A program made the translations under genes and the position numbers. 64,000 nucleotides of DNA, from positions 1 through 64,000 of the forward strand of contig JANYFY010000019.1 in the NCBI GenBank assembly GCA_025359565.1, written 5' to 3'. Each line of letters begins with the position of its first letter. Position 1 is the stretch's first letter. The notes under the pieces are model-generated. The model saw only the letters and a list, made by a program, of their open reading frames with translations, was not told the DNA's origin and made no database searches. Source of the stretch: Gammaproteobacteria bacterium (GTDB lineage Bacteria > Pseudomonadota > Gammaproteobacteria > Steroidobacterales > Steroidobacteraceae). Below, piece by piece: positions 37,145 to 48,987 of the stretch.

Positions 37145-38200
37145 AATAGCCACGAAAGTACCGAACGCTATGGCTGCCGTAGGCAACCAGCCTACCAGCG
37201 CAGGATTTAATCCAAATAATTGCCCGCCATTTTCGATAGTGCGTGTAATTAAAAAAAACAAGACCCCTAGTAACACTCCAATAACGGTTCGGGTACCTGC
37301 GCCAGTGGTACGCAGAGATCCAAACACGAAGGGCAACGCCATCAAAGTAACAATCACCACTGCAAACAAGCGCGCAATGCGCGACCAGAAGTCAATTTCG
37401 AACGCCGCGGTTTCGAGGCTATTGCGGCGCAGATGGTCGATGTACGAATACAAACCCCGCAGCGTTAAAAGATCGGGATCAGTGGCCGCAAGGCCTAAAA
37501 ATTCCGGGTTTATGGTCGAACTCATGTTCGCATCAACGCTATGCTCAGCGGTGATATGGTTAGCATCCACAAAGTTCGAAGTTGCCACATTGTGTAACCG
37601 CCAATGGCCGGGTTCAGCCACCGAAATATGTTCCGCGCGTTTAATCGAGACCAAACGATTACTGGCATCAAATTCAAACAGCGAAACGCCGCCAAAAGTC
37701 TGATCCATGTCCCCAGTTTGCACTCGTAATATTCGATTGCCATCCTTGACCCATGCGCCACTCGCACCTGCAAAACTGACATCGGCTAACTTGCTTGAGG
37801 TCTTTTCACGCTTCGCAAATTGCCCGAGTGCAGGCGCTATAAATTCCCCCATTCCAAACATGATTAACGACAAAGTCAGGCCAGCCAACCCTACCGGCCA
37901 GGCAGTGCGCCATACCGATACGCCCGACGCGCGAGTCACCACCAGCTCGCTACCCGCTGCCAGATTTCCCAGACCCATCAAAGCACCAATCAGAGCCCCA
38001 ATAGGTAACAACTCAAAAGCCTGCTGAGGAACGTTTAGCAGGGTGTAGAGAAAAGCGTCACCCGCCGAATAAGTTCCCACCCCGATATCACCTTGTTGGC
38101 TAATAAAGGTGAACAAGGCCCCCAACGTCAACAAAATGCCCATTGCCATTGTTGCGTAAACAAGGACCGTTCGGTACAAATAGCGATCCAAGATGTTCAC
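37130..38200 (-). CDS. lptG: LPS export ABC transporter permease LptG
   Basis: A 356-residue inner-membrane permease that works with LptF and LptB to extract LPS from the inner membrane. An N-terminal pair of transmembrane helices (YLYRTVLVYATMAMGILLTLGALF) is followed by a periplasmic beta-jellyroll region and four C-terminal helices ending PTAAIAFGTFVAISR. GSELVVTRASGVSVWR matches the coupling-helix region. The frame is open to 38305, but a GTG at 38200 overlaps the lptF stop as GTGA and gives the right N-terminus (NILDRYLYRTV). A run of eight T (sense strand) lies in the C-terminal helix region. Confidence 0.95.
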   Translation of the reverse strand: MNILDRYLYRTVLVYATMAMGILLTLGALFTFISQQGDIGVGTYSAGDAFLYTLLNVPQQAFELLPIGALIGALMGLGNLAAGSELVVTRASGVSVWRTAWPVGLAGLTLSLIMFGMGEFIAPALGQFAKREKTSSKLADVSFAGASGAWVKDGNRILRVQTGDMDQTFGGVSLFEFDASNRLVSIKRAEHISVAEPGHWRLHNVATSNFVDANHITAEHSVDANMSSTINPEFLGLAATDPDLLTLRGLYSYIDHLRRNSLETAAFEIDFWSRIARLFAVVIVTLMALPFVFGSLRTTGAGTRTVIGVLLGVLFFLITRTIENGGQLFGLNPALVGWLPTAAIAFGTFVAISRTR

Positions 38201-39258
38201 GGGTTTCTCGCCTGGCGAATTAATAGAAACAGGCCCAAACCAATCGCGAGAAGGTGGATCCACCAAACACCCAGTTGAGGCGTTAAAGTCCCTTTCTCTA
38301 ACCATGCCTTAGCTGCCGACAACAAGTTCGCGTATACGAAGTACACCAAAATGGCGAGGCCCAGACGTGCGTATCGGCCCTGGCGCGGACGTAATCGGCT
38401 TAGCGGCACGGCAATAAAGGTCAATACTAAAGCCATCAGGGGTGTCGAGATCCGCGACTGCAACTGAGCGATGTCAGCAGGCCGCTGCGATCCTAATAGC
38501 TTAAGCGTGGGCTTAGTATCTGGATCATCCAGCGCTTTGGATGCCGTGGGTGCAGGGATTGGAATACCGTGTTCTCTAAACTCTATGATTCGAAAGTCAC
38601 GGCGTCCGGGTACGCCTTCGTAGCGACGGCCATTAAACAAAGTCACCAGGTGAGTGCCCGCAAACCCTTTTGAATAGGTGGCGGTAGCGGCAAGTGCCAC
38701 TTCGGTCCGCCCTTCTGCCTCGCGCTGCACAAATACATTGTGTAACACACCTTTAGCGTCAACTCGTTCGGCATAAAAAACCGCATCACCGCCACTAAAC
38801 GAGCGAAATCGACCCGCGTCTAACTGGCCAAATTGAGCCTCTTTGAGAGCTGATTGACGTAACAACTGGGCTTGCTGGTCAGCGCGTGGAACCTGGAAAA
38901 ACGCAAGCCACCCCAGTCCAATAGCAATCACGATCGCAAAAGCTAGCAAGGGAGCCAGTAGTCGATTGGGAGAAAATCCGCAGGCTTGGAGGACTGCCAT
39001 TTCGCTATCGTGGTACATACGCCCGAGCGTTAGCACTACTGACAATAATAGTCCGACCGGCACAATAACTGACAGATTCATCACCGCACCCAACGCGATC
39101 AAATCCAAGACCACGTGGCGGCCATACTGATTTTCCGCCGCTTGCCCTAGCACGCGGGACAGTTGGTTTGATAACAATATCGCCACCAATACCCCAGTGA
39201 CTGCCACCCAGGTCTGCATCACTTCCCGCAGCACACATCGTTGTATGGTCCATTTCAT
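38197..39258 (-). CDS. lptF: LPS export ABC transporter permease LptF
   Basis: A 353-residue partner of LptG in the LptB2FG extractor. It has an N-terminal membrane helix (QTWVAVTGVLVAILLSNQL), helices up to about residue 125, a periplasmic jellyroll region, and C-terminal helices (PLMALVLTFIAVPLSRLRPRQGRYARLGLAILVYF, given here in outline). The MYHDSEMAVLQACGFSPNRLL stretch is the cytoplasmic coupling region. It overlaps lptG by four bases and is divergent from pepA with 87 bases between the starts, the arrangement usual in Beta- and Gammaproteobacteria. Confidence 0.95.
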   Translation of the reverse strand: MKWTIQRCVLREVMQTWVAVTGVLVAILLSNQLSRVLGQAAENQYGRHVVLDLIALGAVMNLSVIVPVGLLLSVVLTLGRMYHDSEMAVLQACGFSPNRLLAPLLAFAIVIAIGLGWLAFFQVPRADQQAQLLRQSALKEAQFGQLDAGRFRSFSGGDAVFYAERVDAKGVLHNVFVQREAEGRTEVALAATATYSKGFAGTHLVTLFNGRRYEGVPGRRDFRIIEFREHGIPIPAPTASKALDDPDTKPTLKLLGSQRPADIAQLQSRISTPLMALVLTFIAVPLSRLRPRQGRYARLGLAILVYFVYANLLSAAKAWLEKGTLTPQLGVWWIHLLAIGLGLFLLIRQARNP

Positions 39259-39345
39259 CGCGTTCTGCTTAGAGCCTTAAGATTTATCGAGTAAACTGTC
39301 GAATTGATTGCCGGTAACCTACGCCCAACTCGGAGCATTGCAGAT

Positions 39346-40842
39346 ATGGAATTCAAGTCAATTGTGGATGTCAAGGTAAGTCGCGCTACGGGTTGTGCCG
39401 TTGTGGGCATTTATGAAGGTGGTGACCTCGGATTCGCCGCTAAATATATCAACACCTATACTCAAGGGCTCCTTACTCGATTACAAAAAAGTGGTGATTG
39501 TCCCGGCAAACTAGGCACCTCTCTTATGCTACCAGACCCGGAGGGCGTGAGTGCTGCTCGCGTTCTTTTGATTGGACTGGGCACGCGTTTAAATTTTGGA
39601 CGAAAACAATACCGTAAGGCTGTGCAGGCCGCGGCTCAGGCACTCGGTAAATCGGGTGCAAGCGACGCCATTAACTATTTGGGACTCGAGGAAATTGCGG
39701 AACTCGACTGGCAATATCGAGCTCGCATCGTCGCCGAAGTGTTCGCTGCGCATGCTTACAAAATTCCTCATCTTAAAACGGCTAAGAAAATACCAAAACC
39801 CGCGCTCACTCAATTAAGCGTTGCGGCAGTAGACCGCCAGGCTGCCACCGATGCTAACGTAGGCCTTAAAATTGGCACTGCTGTGAGTAGCGGCATGCAT
39901 CTGTCACGCGATCTTGCCAATTTACCGCCGAATATCTGCACGCCTATGTATCTTTCGGCGAGAGCTAAGCAGCTCGCTCGAGAGTGGTCCAGTATTCGTA
40001 CCAAAATTATCGATGAGCGCGGCCTCAAAGCGTTAAAAATGGGTTCGTTTCTAGCGGTTTCACAGGGCTCTGATCAACCTCCTCGCTTAATCGTATGCGA
40101 ATATCGCGGAGCCAAACGCGGTAAAGCCCCCATTTGTCTCATCGGCAAGGGAATTACCTTCGATTCAGGAGGCATATCACTGAAAGACCCTTCCGCCATG
40201 GACGAAATGAAATTTGATATGAGCGGCGCTGCCACGGTGCTAGGGGCTTTACGCGCAGTCGCCGAATTAAAACTCGCCATCAACGTAGTGGTCATTATTG
40301 CGGCGTGCGAGAACATGCCAAACGGACGAGCCGTAAAGCCTGCCGACATCGTCACTAGTATGTCGGGACAGACCATTGAGGTCCTGAATACGGATGCCGA
40401 GGGTCGGTTGGTCCTATGCGATGCCATCACCTACAGCCGCCGCTACAAACCCGCAGCCATTGTGGATGTGGCAACCTTAACCGGTGCGTGCGTAATTGCC
40501 CTTGGTAATCACTTTAGTGGACTTATGAGTAATGACGATGCATTGGCGGAAGAACTTCGCAAAGCGGGCTTACGCGCGGACGACCGAGCTTGGCCTCTGC
40601 CGATTGGAGAAGAATATGTGGATCAACTAAAAAGTAATTTTGCTGATTTAGCCAACATTGGGGGTCGCGAGGGAGGTGCTTGCACGGCCGCCGCTTTCCT
40701 ATCTAAATTTGCAAAAGACTTAACTTGGGCTCATCTGGATATCGCGGGCACTGCGTGGCTCGGTGGCTCCCAAAAAGGCAGTACAGGTCGACCGGTGCCA
40801 TTGCTCGTAGATTTTTTGCTAAATCGCGGATCTCATGGATAA
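39346..40842 (+). CDS. pepA: Leucyl aminopeptidase PepA
   Basis: A 498-residue M17 metallopeptidase. Metal and active-site motifs are visible: [16 protein letters not shown] with the first Lys and Asp, [19 protein letters not shown], and the signature [14 protein letters not shown]. The N-terminal regulatory domain (about residues 1-165) is present, so a second role as the XerB/CarP-like DNA-binding factor is possible. The frame is open to 39304; the ATG at 39346 ([11 protein letters not shown]) fits the family and has GGAG about 10 bases upstream. It overlaps valS by 8 bases. In most relatives holC lies between pepA and valS; here it does not. Confidence 0.95.
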   Translation: MEFKSIVDVKVSRATGCAVVGIYEGGDLGFAAKYINTYTQGLLTRLQKSGDCPGKLGTSLMLPDPEGVSAARVLLIGLGTRLNFGRKQYRKAVQAAAQALGKSGASDAINYLGLEEIAELDWQYRARIVAEVFAAHAYKIPHLKTAKKIPKPALTQLSVAAVDRQAATDANVGLKIGTAVSSGMHLSRDLANLPPNICTPMYLSARAKQLAREWSSIRTKIIDERGLKALKMGSFLAVSQGSDQPPRLIVCEYRGAKRGKAPICLIGKGITFDSGGISLKDPSAMDEMKFDMSGAATVLGALRAVAELKLAINVVVIIAACENMPNGRAVKPADIVTSMSGQTIEVLNTDAEGRLVLCDAITYSRRYKPAAIVDVATLTGACVIALGNHFSGLMSNDDALAEELRKAGLRADDRAWPLPIGEEYVDQLKSNFADLANIGGREGGACTAAAFLSKFAKDLTWAHLDIAGTAWLGGSQKGSTGRPVPLLVDFLLNRGSHG

Positions 40843-43603
40843 AGCCTATTCGCCCGCCGAGATTGAATCACGCATATATGCACGCTGGGAGTCTCTAGGG
40901 TGTTTTGCACCGAGCGGATTTGGGCCCGCGTACTGCATCGTCATTCCACCGCCAAACGTCACCGGCACTTTGCATATGGGTCACGCGTTCCAAGACACTA
41001 TAATGGACGCCTTAATTCGCTATCGCCGCATGCAGGGGTGCGACACGCTTTGGCAACCGGGTACCGACCATGCGGGTATTGCCACGCAAATGGTGGTTGA
41101 ACGGCAATTAAACGCTCAGAAGTTAAATCGGATCGATCTAGGACGCGAAGCATTTATCGAGCGGGTGTGGCAATGGAAACACCAGTCCAGCGATATCATC
41201 TCCAACCAATTACGTCGTTTGGGTGCGTCCGTGGATTGGAGTCGTGATAAGTTCACGATGGATCCGGCACTTTCGCAAGCGGTGACTGAAGCATTCGTGC
41301 GTTTATATCAGGACGGGCTTATCTATCGCGGTAAACGCTTGGTGAATTGGGATCCCGTGCTCAAGACGGCCTTGTCGGATCTCGAAGTGGCTGCGGTCGA
41401 AGAAATGGGAAGCCTTTGGCATTTGCGCTATCCGTTAAGCGACGGATCGGGATACTTAACTGTCGCGACCACGCGTCCAGAAACTCTCTTTGGAGATATG
41501 GCCGTTGCTGTTCACCCGCTCGATGATCGTTATCGACATCTGGTCGGTCGCAATGTGCGTTTACCCCTTACAGATCGAGAAATTCCTATCATTGCCGACG
41601 ACTATGTCGATCCGAAGTTCGGCAGTGGCTGCGTAAAAATTACACCCGCGCATGACTTTAGCGACTATGAAGTCGGCATGCGCCACTCCCTCGCCTTACT
41701 CAATATTATGACTCCTGCCGCATCCCTTAACGATGAGGTGCCGATCACGTATCGAGGTCTCGATCGTATGGCTGCGCGTGAGCGCGTGGTAGCAGAGCTT
41801 CAAGCTCAAGAATTGATGGAAGGTATTGAGCCGCACAAGCTCACCGTCCCACGCGGCGATCGTAGTCACGCAATTCTAGAACCCTTACTGACTGACCAAT
41901 GGTTTGTGAAAATACAACCGTTGGCGGATCCTGCGATAAAAGCAGTTGAGAATGGCGCTATTCGTTTTGTACCAGAGAATTGGTCAGCGGTATTCTACGA
42001 TTGGATGCATAAGATTCAAGACTGGTGTATCAGCCGGCAATTGTGGTGGGGTCATCGCATACCGGCTTGGTACGATAGTGAAGGCCGATGGTACGTCGCT
42101 AGAACTGAAGCCGAAGTGCGCAGCGTACATGGCATTGCAAACAGCGTAACTCTGTCGCAGGACCAGGATGTCCTTGATACCTGGTTCTCATCAGCCCTTT
42201 GGCCCTTCTCCACACAAGGCTGGCCCGCAAACACGCATGAGTTAAGAACGTACTACCCCACTTCAGTATTAGTCACCGGATTCGATATTATATTTTTCTG
42301 GGTTGCGCGGATGATTATGTTTGGTTTGAAATTTACTGACAAAGTGCCTTTTCGCGAGGTCTATGTGCACGGCTTGATCAGGGATCACGACGGGCAAAAA
42401 ATGTCCAAATCTAAGGGCAATGTTATTGATCCGCTTGATATTGTCGACGGGATATCACTCGACGCGCTAATCGCCAAGCGTACCAGCGGTCTCATGCAAC
42501 CACACATGAAGCCTGCCATTGAAAAAGTAACACGTAAACAATTTCCGCAAGGCATTCCCGCTTTCGGCACTGATGCGCTGCGCTTAAGTTTTGCGTCGCT
42601 TGCCACTCAAAGCCGCGACTTACGTTTTGACATGGCGCGCGTCGACGGTAATCGAAATTTCTGTAATAAGCTGTGGAACGCAGCGCGATTCGTACTGATG
42701 AATGTTGAAGGCCAAGACATTAGCGCGGACGGTGCCCAGTTCAGCTTGGCTGATCGCTGGATTCAGACACGCTTATCGAGAACTTTGGTACGCGTAGAGA
42801 AAGGATTTGCAGAATATCGCCTGGATCTGGTGGCCAGTGCATTGTACGATTTTATTTGGCACGAATACTGCGACTGGTATCTCGAACTCGCTAAAGTTGT
42901 ACTGCAAGCGGAGTTCAGCAGCGAGCAGGCCAAACGCGGTACTCGGCGAGTGCTGATCCAGTGTCTTGAGACTTTGCTGCGCGCTTTACATCCACTCGCA
43001 CCGTTTATCAGCGAAGAGATTTGGCAACGCGTACGCACCAGTGCGCAGGTGACGGGTGAAACTATCATGCGCGCCAGTTTTCCGACGGCAGCTGATATAC
43101 ACGCCGATCCCAGTGCCGAGACAGAGATGCGCTGGGTCATGGATTTCATTCTAGGTTTACGCCAAATTCGTGGAGAAATGGACATTGCGCCCAGTCGCAA
43201 AATCGATATTATGTTGGCTAACGCCAGTCCCGCCGATATCGTGTATCACGAGCAAAATTCAGGCTATCTAATCCGTCTCGCCGGAATTGGTTCTACGCAA
43301 TGTTTGAAAGTTGGCGCAATCGCTCCGATCTCGGCGATCGCATTGCTGGGAAAACTGGAAATCTTAGTACCCATGGCAGGGCTCATTGACCCGGCTGCGG
43401 AACTCGATCGTCTGTCCAAACGACAACGGAAAACAGCACTGGATTTCAGTAAACTAACGGTCAAAGTAAGTAGTATCGATTTCGCTAAGAACGCACCCGC
43501 GGAAGTAATCGCCAAAAATCACCAGCGACTCAGTGAACTTAAGATGGAGATTGAACAGCTGGGTGCGCAAATCGCTCGCGTGAACGCATTACGCAAGCCA
43601 TGA
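40835..43603 (+). CDS. valS: Valyl-tRNA synthetase
   Basis: Class I aminoacyl-tRNA synthetase of 922 residues. The HIGH motif is within [15 protein letters not shown] near residue 45 and the KMSKS motif is [11 protein letters not shown] near residue 520. The editing (CP1) domain lies between and includes [19 protein letters not shown]. The C-terminal coiled-coil tail ([23 protein letters not shown]) that clamps tRNA-Val is present. The start at 40835 overlaps the pepA stop by 8 bases, and its TGA overlaps the moxR ATG, so pepA-valS-moxR may be transcribed together. Confidence 0.97.
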   Translation: MDKAYSPAEIESRIYARWESLGCFAPSGFGPAYCIVIPPPNVTGTLHMGHAFQDTIMDALIRYRRMQGCDTLWQPGTDHAGIATQMVVERQLNAQKLNRIDLGREAFIERVWQWKHQSSDIISNQLRRLGASVDWSRDKFTMDPALSQAVTEAFVRLYQDGLIYRGKRLVNWDPVLKTALSDLEVAAVEEMGSLWHLRYPLSDGSGYLTVATTRPETLFGDMAVAVHPLDDRYRHLVGRNVRLPLTDREIPIIADDYVDPKFGSGCVKITPAHDFSDYEVGMRHSLALLNIMTPAASLNDEVPITYRGLDRMAARERVVAELQAQELMEGIEPHKLTVPRGDRSHAILEPLLTDQWFVKIQPLADPAIKAVENGAIRFVPENWSAVFYDWMHKIQDWCISRQLWWGHRIPAWYDSEGRWYVARTEAEVRSVHGIANSVTLSQDQDVLDTWFSSALWPFSTQGWPANTHELRTYYPTSVLVTGFDIIFFWVARMIMFGLKFTDKVPFREVYVHGLIRDHDGQKMSKSKGNVIDPLDIVDGISLDALIAKRTSGLMQPHMKPAIEKVTRKQFPQGIPAFGTDALRLSFASLATQSRDLRFDMARVDGNRNFCNKLWNAARFVLMNVEGQDISADGAQFSLADRWIQTRLSRTLVRVEKGFAEYRLDLVASALYDFIWHEYCDWYLELAKVVLQAEFSSEQAKRGTRRVLIQCLETLLRALHPLAPFISEEIWQRVRTSAQVTGETIMRASFPTAADIHADPSAETEMRWVMDFILGLRQIRGEMDIAPSRKIDIMLANASPADIVYHEQNSGYLIRLAGIGSTQCLKVGAIAPISAIALLGKLEILVPMAGLIDPAAELDRLSKRQRKTALDFSKLTVKVSSIDFAKNAPAEVIAKNHQRLSELKMEIEQLGAQIARVNALRKP

Positions 43604-44496
43604 AACCCGGAGCTCTTATCGACTCCATTCTGACACAGCTTAACCAGATACTCCTGGGCAAGGATTACCAGATTCGCCTGTGCTTGACCTGCGTGCTGGC
43701 GCGCGGTCATTTACTCATTGAAGATATACCGGGCGTCGGAAAAACTACCCTTGCGCACGGATTGGCCCAGACCCTGGGCCTGTCTTTCCAACGCATCCAA
43801 TTTACCAGTGATCTTCTTCCCGCAGATGTGTTGGGCATGTCCATTTTCGAGCGTGACACCGGTCAGTTTCGCTTGCAGCGTGGTCCCATATTCTCGCAAT
43901 TGGTACTCGCCGACGAAATTAACCGGGCATCCCCCAAGGCACAGAGCGCATTGCTGGAAGCCATGGAAGAACACCAAGTGACGCTGGACGGGCAAACCAT
44001 GCAACTACCAGAGCCTTTCTGCGTCATTGCCACTCAAAACCCACAAGATCAAGTCGGTACGTTTCCGCTTCCGGAATCGCAACTGGACCGCTTTCTGATG
44101 CGCGTGGAACTAGGATATCCCACGCCCGGCGAAGAACGCGAGCTGCTGTGCGGCATGGATCGACGCGACTTGATGGCAACGTTTAGCAACAAGATCAGCG
44201 CTGAGGATTTAATAACGCTACAAACCAAAGTCCAGGAAATTCATGTGGCCGGTGCGCTACTCGACTATGTGCAAGCACTCATTGCCCGCAGCCGTCAGGT
44301 CAATCACGGACTGTCTCCTCGAGCCGCTATCGGACTGGTTCGTGCCGCACGTGCCTATGCGCTAATCGAAGGACGAGACGCAGTAATGCCTGAGCATGTG
44401 CAAGCTGTGCTTGCTTCCGTAGCAGATCATCGCCTACACCCCGACAAAAATGGCCTTACCGCGGCGCGCTTGATTGAGACCGTCCCGATCCCTTGA
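43600..44496 (+). CDS. MoxR-family AAA+ ATPase
   Basis: A 298-residue AAA+ ATPase with Walker [13 protein letters not shown], Walker [25 protein letters not shown], sensor 1 IATQNP and an arginine-finger/sensor 2 region ([16 protein letters not shown]). MoxR proteins act as chaperone-like partners of the DUF58 and transglutaminase proteins encoded next to them. Its ATG overlaps the valS stop as ATGA, and the next gene starts inside its own stop (TTGA). A regulatory or maturation role is inferred from the context. Confidence 0.9.
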   Translation: MKPGALIDSILTQLNQILLGKDYQIRLCLTCVLARGHLLIEDIPGVGKTTLAHGLAQTLGLSFQRIQFTSDLLPADVLGMSIFERDTGQFRLQRGPIFSQLVLADEINRASPKAQSALLEAMEEHQVTLDGQTMQLPEPFCVIATQNPQDQVGTFPLPESQLDRFLMRVELGYPTPGEERELLCGMDRRDLMATFSNKISAEDLITLQTKVQEIHVAGALLDYVQALIARSRQVNHGLSPRAAIGLVRAARAYALIEGRDAVMPEHVQAVLASVADHRLHPDKNGLTAARLIETVPIP

Positions 44497-45434
44497 ACCG
44501 CGTCAGCGATACTATCACCGCTGGAATAGGCGCTTGGATTCGAGCTTGGTCTAAGCGGCATGGCGTCGATTCTTTGCCAATCAGCATCCATCGCCGCCGT
44601 ATCTATATCTTACCCACTCGCAGAGGGCTGATGTTCGCGATCCTTCTGGTCGCCATGATCGCCGCCAGTTTGAATTACAACAATAATCTCGCCTTGGCCT
44701 TCGCATTTTTGTTGTCAAGCGTGGCGCTGGTGGCTATGCATCATTGTCATCGTAATTTATTGGGGATCCAGGTCAATCTAAACCCCGAAGTGGAAACTTT
44801 CGCAAATAGCCAAGCGCGATTCGATTTCGTCTTATCCAATTCATCGCCAGTAGACCGACACGATATTGAAATACACTGCGAATCGAGCACTTGTCTTGTT
44901 TCCCCGTTGAATGCCGGAGTGCAACAACTCGTGGCGCTTGAAATACCCGTAGCACAGCGTGGCGTGCGAATAATCAAAGACTTCCAGTTGCGAACTCGCT
45001 ATCCGTTCGGTTGGTTTAGGGCGTGGACTTACATCAATACGCCTCTGACAGCCTATGTCGCGCCCCAGCCGCTCGGATCCCGAACACCGCCCCCCATTGC
45101 ATCAGGTGATGATGATTTTGCGGATCTGCGTCCTTATCAGCCTGGAATGCCGGTCAAACATATGGCCTGGAAAGTACTCGCGCGCGGTGGTGAGGCTGCG
45201 GTGCGTCGCTACACGGGGGACAGTCTAATTTCTGAATGGTTGGAATGGGATGCACTACCTGGATTGAGCGCCGAGGCTCGACTTTCACAATTGTGTCGCT
45301 GGGTGGTGCTGCATGATTCCAATCGGCCCTACGGATTGCGACTTCCCCATCTGGAAATCGCCCCCGCTGCCCACCGCCAGCACTATCGGAACTGTTTACG
45401 CGCGCTTGCCCTCTTTAAAGTCTCGAGCCTGTGA
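44493..45434 (+). CDS. DUF58 domain membrane protein
   Basis: A 313-residue protein with two transmembrane segments near residues 45-90 (GLMFAILLVAMIAASL, LALAFAFLLSSVALVAM) and a DUF58 domain signature FADLRPYQPGMPVKHMAWKVLARGGEAAVRRY. DUF58 proteins sit between MoxR and TgpA/DUF3488 proteins in a widespread gene set of unknown exact task, probably in envelope stress or exported-protein maturation. The start is a TTG at 44493 that overlaps the moxR stop as TTGA; no better start lies nearby. The next gene overlaps its stop as GTGA. Confidence 0.88.
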   Translation: MNRVSDTITAGIGAWIRAWSKRHGVDSLPISIHRRRIYILPTRRGLMFAILLVAMIAASLNYNNNLALAFAFLLSSVALVAMHHCHRNLLGIQVNLNPEVETFANSQARFDFVLSNSSPVDRHDIEIHCESSTCLVSPLNAGVQQLVALEIPVAQRGVRIIKDFQLRTRYPFGWFRAWTYINTPLTAYVAPQPLGSRTPPPIASGDDDFADLRPYQPGMPVKHMAWKVLARGGEAAVRRYTGDSLISEWLEWDALPGLSAEARLSQLCRWVVLHDSNRPYGLRLPHLEIAPAAHRQHYRNCLRALALFKVSSL

Positions 45435-47410
45435 AACTCAATTCGGTTGGTTTCGAGCAAATTAAGTGGATTTCCCTAGCCCTAGTGCTCGCGCTGTTAC
45501 CCCATGTCACCGATCTGCCTGGGTGGGTGCTCCTCATCGTGGGAGGGACGCTAAGTACGCGGCTATACCTCAGCGTTCGCGGTCTACCGCCGCCGCCTAC
45601 TGTAATACGTACCCTACTCGCCGTTTTTGCAATGAGTTTGTTATTCATCACCTATCGCACCTTTAACGGATTACACGCAGGTAGCGCATTGCTGTGCCTG
45701 GTCGCTGGTTTTAAGGTCTTAGAATCACGACAGCAACGTGATCTGGCGGTCATCACACTAATAATATATTTTCTCAGTCTCGCCGCACTTCTCGCAAATG
45801 CGTCCTTTTGGTTGTTCGCTTATTTAATTAGTGTATGTGTATTTACGTGCGCTACATTGCTGCGATCAACCACCACTTACTCGCCTCGCTGGCCAAAAAC
45901 CCTTCGCTATGTCGGACGAGTCTTCTTGCAAGCATTACCGCTGACCTTATGTTTATGGCTTTTATTTCCGCGCTTTGCAGGACCACTATGGCAGATGACG
46001 GCGGAGGATCACCACGCGCTTACGGGCCTCAGCGACAAAATGAGTCCGGGTGACATCAGTGAATTGACGCAATCCGAGGAAGTCGCCTTTCGAGTTCATT
46101 TTTTCGCTGGCACTCCCGCACCAGCGCAGCGCTATTGGCGAGGCCCTGTACTTTCTGATTTCGACGGGCGCACTTGGAGCCAGTCCATACCCACTCATAA
46201 GCTCGTTGCATTTCAACCTCGCGGCACACCCTACCAATACAAGATATCGGTAGAGCCGCACCCACATCAATGGATATATACCCTCGATTGGCCCGCTCGG
46301 TGGAATCTGTCGGAAGCCTTTTTAACTAACGATTACGTATTGATGCAAAACGAATCGGTCTCCGTTCCTTTAAACGTATTGGTTACCTCTTATTCTAGTG
46401 TGCCACCCAGCATCGCTGATTCTGTCATGCTGCAGCGCGATCTGAGGCTTCCTTTTAACCAGAACCCCCGCACCGCCTTGTTCGCTCAACGTTTAAGACT
46501 ATCCGCCGGCACTGATTTAGCTTACGTGCGCGCGGTGCTTAATCAATTTACCCGTGAGAAATTTTTTTATACGCTCAATCCACCGAAGCTCGATCAAAAT
46601 TCGGTAGATGAATTCTTATTTAGCACCAAGCGTGGTTTTTGTGGCCATTACGCCTCCGCGTTCGCCGTGCTCATGCGAGCAGCGGGCATTCCTGCCCGGG
46701 TTGTAACGGGCTATCAAGGTGGCGTCTACAATCGCTTTGCCGATTACTGGATGATTAAACAAAGCGACGCGCATGCATGGACCGAAATATGGCTGGCGGG
46801 CACAGGATGGCAACGAGTCGACCCCACCTCTTTTATCGCGCCGGAGCGCATTGAACATGTGATTGTCGATCGGCTCACTGAATTCTCTTTCGTCAGCCGC
46901 TGGAACCATCCACTTTCTTGGTTCGCCGACACGCGGCTGCGGTTTGACGCGCTTAAGCAGTTTTGGCGCAATCAAATATTGAACTTCAATCAACAATCGC
47001 AGAACAAATTATTAGAATTTTTCCTCATTCGCGAACCGGACACACAAAAATTAGTCTGGTTACTAAGTGCCGGATTAGCTCTAAGTCTTGGTTGGTTGAC
47101 GTGGACCATTGGCGGCGAGCTTCACGTCCGTCGCGCTCCACTTATCCGCGCGTATCAACAATTATGCGCAAAATTTGCAACCATCGGAATCTCTCGCCGA
47201 ACCCACGAAGGCGCTGAAGATTATGCTCAGCGTATTGCTGATCTACGCCCGGATCTTGCCGCCCTAGCCACCACATTGTTCCGCGACTACAATAAGCTGC
47301 GGTACGGTTACCGCAGCGGCGGCGGCGGCGGCAGCGCCAGCAGCGACCGGAGCTATAGCCTATTAGTAACCCAATTCATCAAGACCGTGCGGGCCTTGGA
47401 AATTCGCTAA
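45431..47410 (+). CDS. tgpA: Transglutaminase-like membrane protein (TgpA/DUF3488)
   Basis: A 659-residue protein with six or so N-terminal transmembrane helices (about residues 10-180), a periplasmic transglutaminase-like domain and a C-terminal transmembrane helix (about residue 553) followed by a DUF4129 tail. The catalytic triad is visible: Cys in [19 protein letters not shown], His in [10 protein letters not shown] and Asp in RVDPTSF. The TgpA family is essential in Pseudomonas aeruginosa, but its substrate is unknown. A Gly5 linker encoded by five GGC repeats lies near the end. The GTG start overlaps the DUF58 stop. The stop shares four bases with convergent prfC. Confidence 0.9.
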   Translation: MKLNSVGFEQIKWISLALVLALLPHVTDLPGWVLLIVGGTLSTRLYLSVRGLPPPPTVIRTLLAVFAMSLLFITYRTFNGLHAGSALLCLVAGFKVLESRQQRDLAVITLIIYFLSLAALLANASFWLFAYLISVCVFTCATLLRSTTTYSPRWPKTLRYVGRVFLQALPLTLCLWLLFPRFAGPLWQMTAEDHHALTGLSDKMSPGDISELTQSEEVAFRVHFFAGTPAPAQRYWRGPVLSDFDGRTWSQSIPTHKLVAFQPRGTPYQYKISVEPHPHQWIYTLDWPARWNLSEAFLTNDYVLMQNESVSVPLNVLVTSYSSVPPSIADSVMLQRDLRLPFNQNPRTALFAQRLRLSAGTDLAYVRAVLNQFTREKFFYTLNPPKLDQNSVDEFLFSTKRGFCGHYASAFAVLMRAAGIPARVVTGYQGGVYNRFADYWMIKQSDAHAWTEIWLAGTGWQRVDPTSFIAPERIEHVIVDRLTEFSFVSRWNHPLSWFADTRLRFDALKQFWRNQILNFNQQSQNKLLEFFLIREPDTQKLVWLLSAGLALSLGWLTWTIGGELHVRRAPLIRAYQQLCAKFATIGISRRTHEGAEDYAQRIADLRPDLAALATTLFRDYNKLRYGYRSGGGGGSASSDRSYSLLVTQFIKTVRALEIR

Positions 47411-48978
47411 GCTGCTAAATTTTCTCGGGTTTTCATAAAATTAATCTCTGGCCAACGTTCTTCGGTCAACCCAAGATTAACCCGCGTAGGCGCTAGATAA
47501 ACGAGCTCTCCGGCATGATCCCAAGCTAAGTTGTCGTGAGCTTTTCGCCGAAACTCTGCCAACCGTTTTTCATCCGCAAGTTTTACCCAGCGTGCGATAA
47601 CCACATTGATCGGCTCAAATACGCATTGCACGCTGTATTCATCTTGCAAACGAAAGGCGACAACTTCAAATTGTAGTTGACCGATTGCACCTAAGATTAA
47701 ATCATTATTGCGCAACGGTTTAAATAATTGAGTTGCACCTTCTTCGCATAATTGCGATAAGCCTTTTTGCAAAGCTTTCATACGCAAGGGATCTTTTAAT
47801 ACGGCGCGTCGAAACAATTCCGGAGCAAAATTAGGGACCCCAGTAAAGGTAAGTTCTTCGCCTTCGGTGAAGGTATCTCCGATGTTGATGGTGCCGTGAT
47901 TATGCAAACCAATAATATCGCCGGCGAAGGCTTCTTCCGCCTGGCTACGATCTGCCGCCAAAAAAGTTAACGCATCGGCGACACGAATTTCTTTGCCTAA
48001 GCGGGTATGGTATAGACGCATACCGCGCATGTAACGCCCCGAGCACAGACGCATGAACGCGATCCGATCGCGGTGACCTGGGTCCATGTTAGCTTGGATC
48101 TTAAACACAAAGCCGGTCATTTTTGTTTCATCCGCGCTTACCAGGCGTTGCAAGGTAGCGCGTGGCTGGGGTGCAGGAGCATGAAGTGCAAATGCATTGA
48201 GTAATTCCCTGACACCAAAGTTATTGACTGCCGATCCAAAAAATACCGGCGTTTGTTTGGCGGCCAGATAGCGTTCTGGGTCGAAACTCGGGCTCGCGCC
48301 GCGCACCAGGTCGACTTCTTCTAAGAACCGAGCGTAGCGATCGCCCAAATACTCGCGAGCTTCGTCACTATCGATTCCCTCAACCGTCTCATGGATCCCG
48401 GCTCGGCCTTTCTCCACTGGAACGTATACATAAATCCGATCCTCCAGCAGGTGGTACACGCCCAGTAAATCACGACCCATCCCAATCGGCCAGGTGATCG
48501 GTGTACACTGAATTTTTAATACGTTCTCGATCTCATCGAGTAGCTCAATTGGGGACCTGCCATCACGATCGAGTTTGTTAACAAAGGTAATAATGGGGGT
48601 GTCACGTAGACGGCAAACGTCCATTAATTTAATGGTGCGTTCTTCGACACCCTTGGCGCAATCGATCACCATGAGCGCTGAATCAACGGCTGTCAAAGTA
48701 CGGTAAGTATCCTCGGAAAAATCCTCGTGACCGGGCGTATCCAACAAATTGATCACGCAATCGGCATAGGGAAATTGCATTACCGACGAAGTAATTGAGA
48801 TTCCACGCTGCTGTTCAAGGCGCATCCAATCGGAAGTCGCATGACGAGTAGCCTTACGCCCCTTGACGGTACCCGCCATCTGGATAGCACCGCCAAACAG
48901 CAATAACTTTTCAGTGAGCGTGGTTTTACCAGCATCCGGGTGGGAAATGATCGCAAACGTGCGTCTATTGCTCGCCAT
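47407..48978 (-). CDS. prfC: Peptide chain release factor 3
   Basis: Translational GTPase of 523 residues that recycles RF1/RF2 after peptide release. G1 is [16 protein letters not shown]2 lies near [15 protein letters not shown]3 is DTPGHEDF and G4 is NKLD. The RF3-specific [20 protein letters not shown] and GALGQLQFEV-like segment ([15 protein letters not shown]) are present. Length and domains are normal. It is read towards tgpA with a four-base stop overlap (CTAA, 47407-47410). rimI lies upstream with a 9-base gap on the same strand. Confidence 0.97.
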   Translation of the reverse strand: MASNRRTFAIISHPDAGKTTLTEKLLLFGGAIQMAGTVKGRKATRHATSDWMRLEQQRGISITSSVMQFPYADCVINLLDTPGHEDFSEDTYRTLTAVDSALMVIDCAKGVEERTIKLMDVCRLRDTPIITFVNKLDRDGRSPIELLDEIENVLKIQCTPITWPIGMGRDLLGVYHLLEDRIYVYVPVEKGRAGIHETVEGIDSDEAREYLGDRYARFLEEVDLVRGASPSFDPERYLAAKQTPVFFGSAVNNFGVRELLNAFALHAPAPQPRATLQRLVSADETKMTGFVFKIQANMDPGHRDRIAFMRLCSGRYMRGMRLYHTRLGKEIRVADALTFLAADRSQAEEAFAGDIIGLHNHGTINIGDTFTEGEELTFTGVPNFAPELFRRAVLKDPLRMKALQKGLSQLCEEGATQLFKPLRNNDLILGAIGQLQFEVVAFRLQDEYSVQCVFEPINVVIARWVKLADEKRLAEFRRKAHDNLAWDHAGELVYLAPTRVNLGLTEERWPEINFMKTRENLAA

Positions 48979-48987
48979 AGTAAATTC

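Noticed and set aside
37251-37258. Eight-base A run (T run on the sense strand) in lptG
   Set aside because: It encodes Phe-Phe-Leu in a membrane helix near the C-terminus, and such A/T runs are common; no sign of a frameshift.
47318-47332. Five GGC repeats near the 3' end of tgpA
   Set aside because: Encodes an in-frame Gly5 linker; too short and not frame-shifting, so not a likely phase switch.
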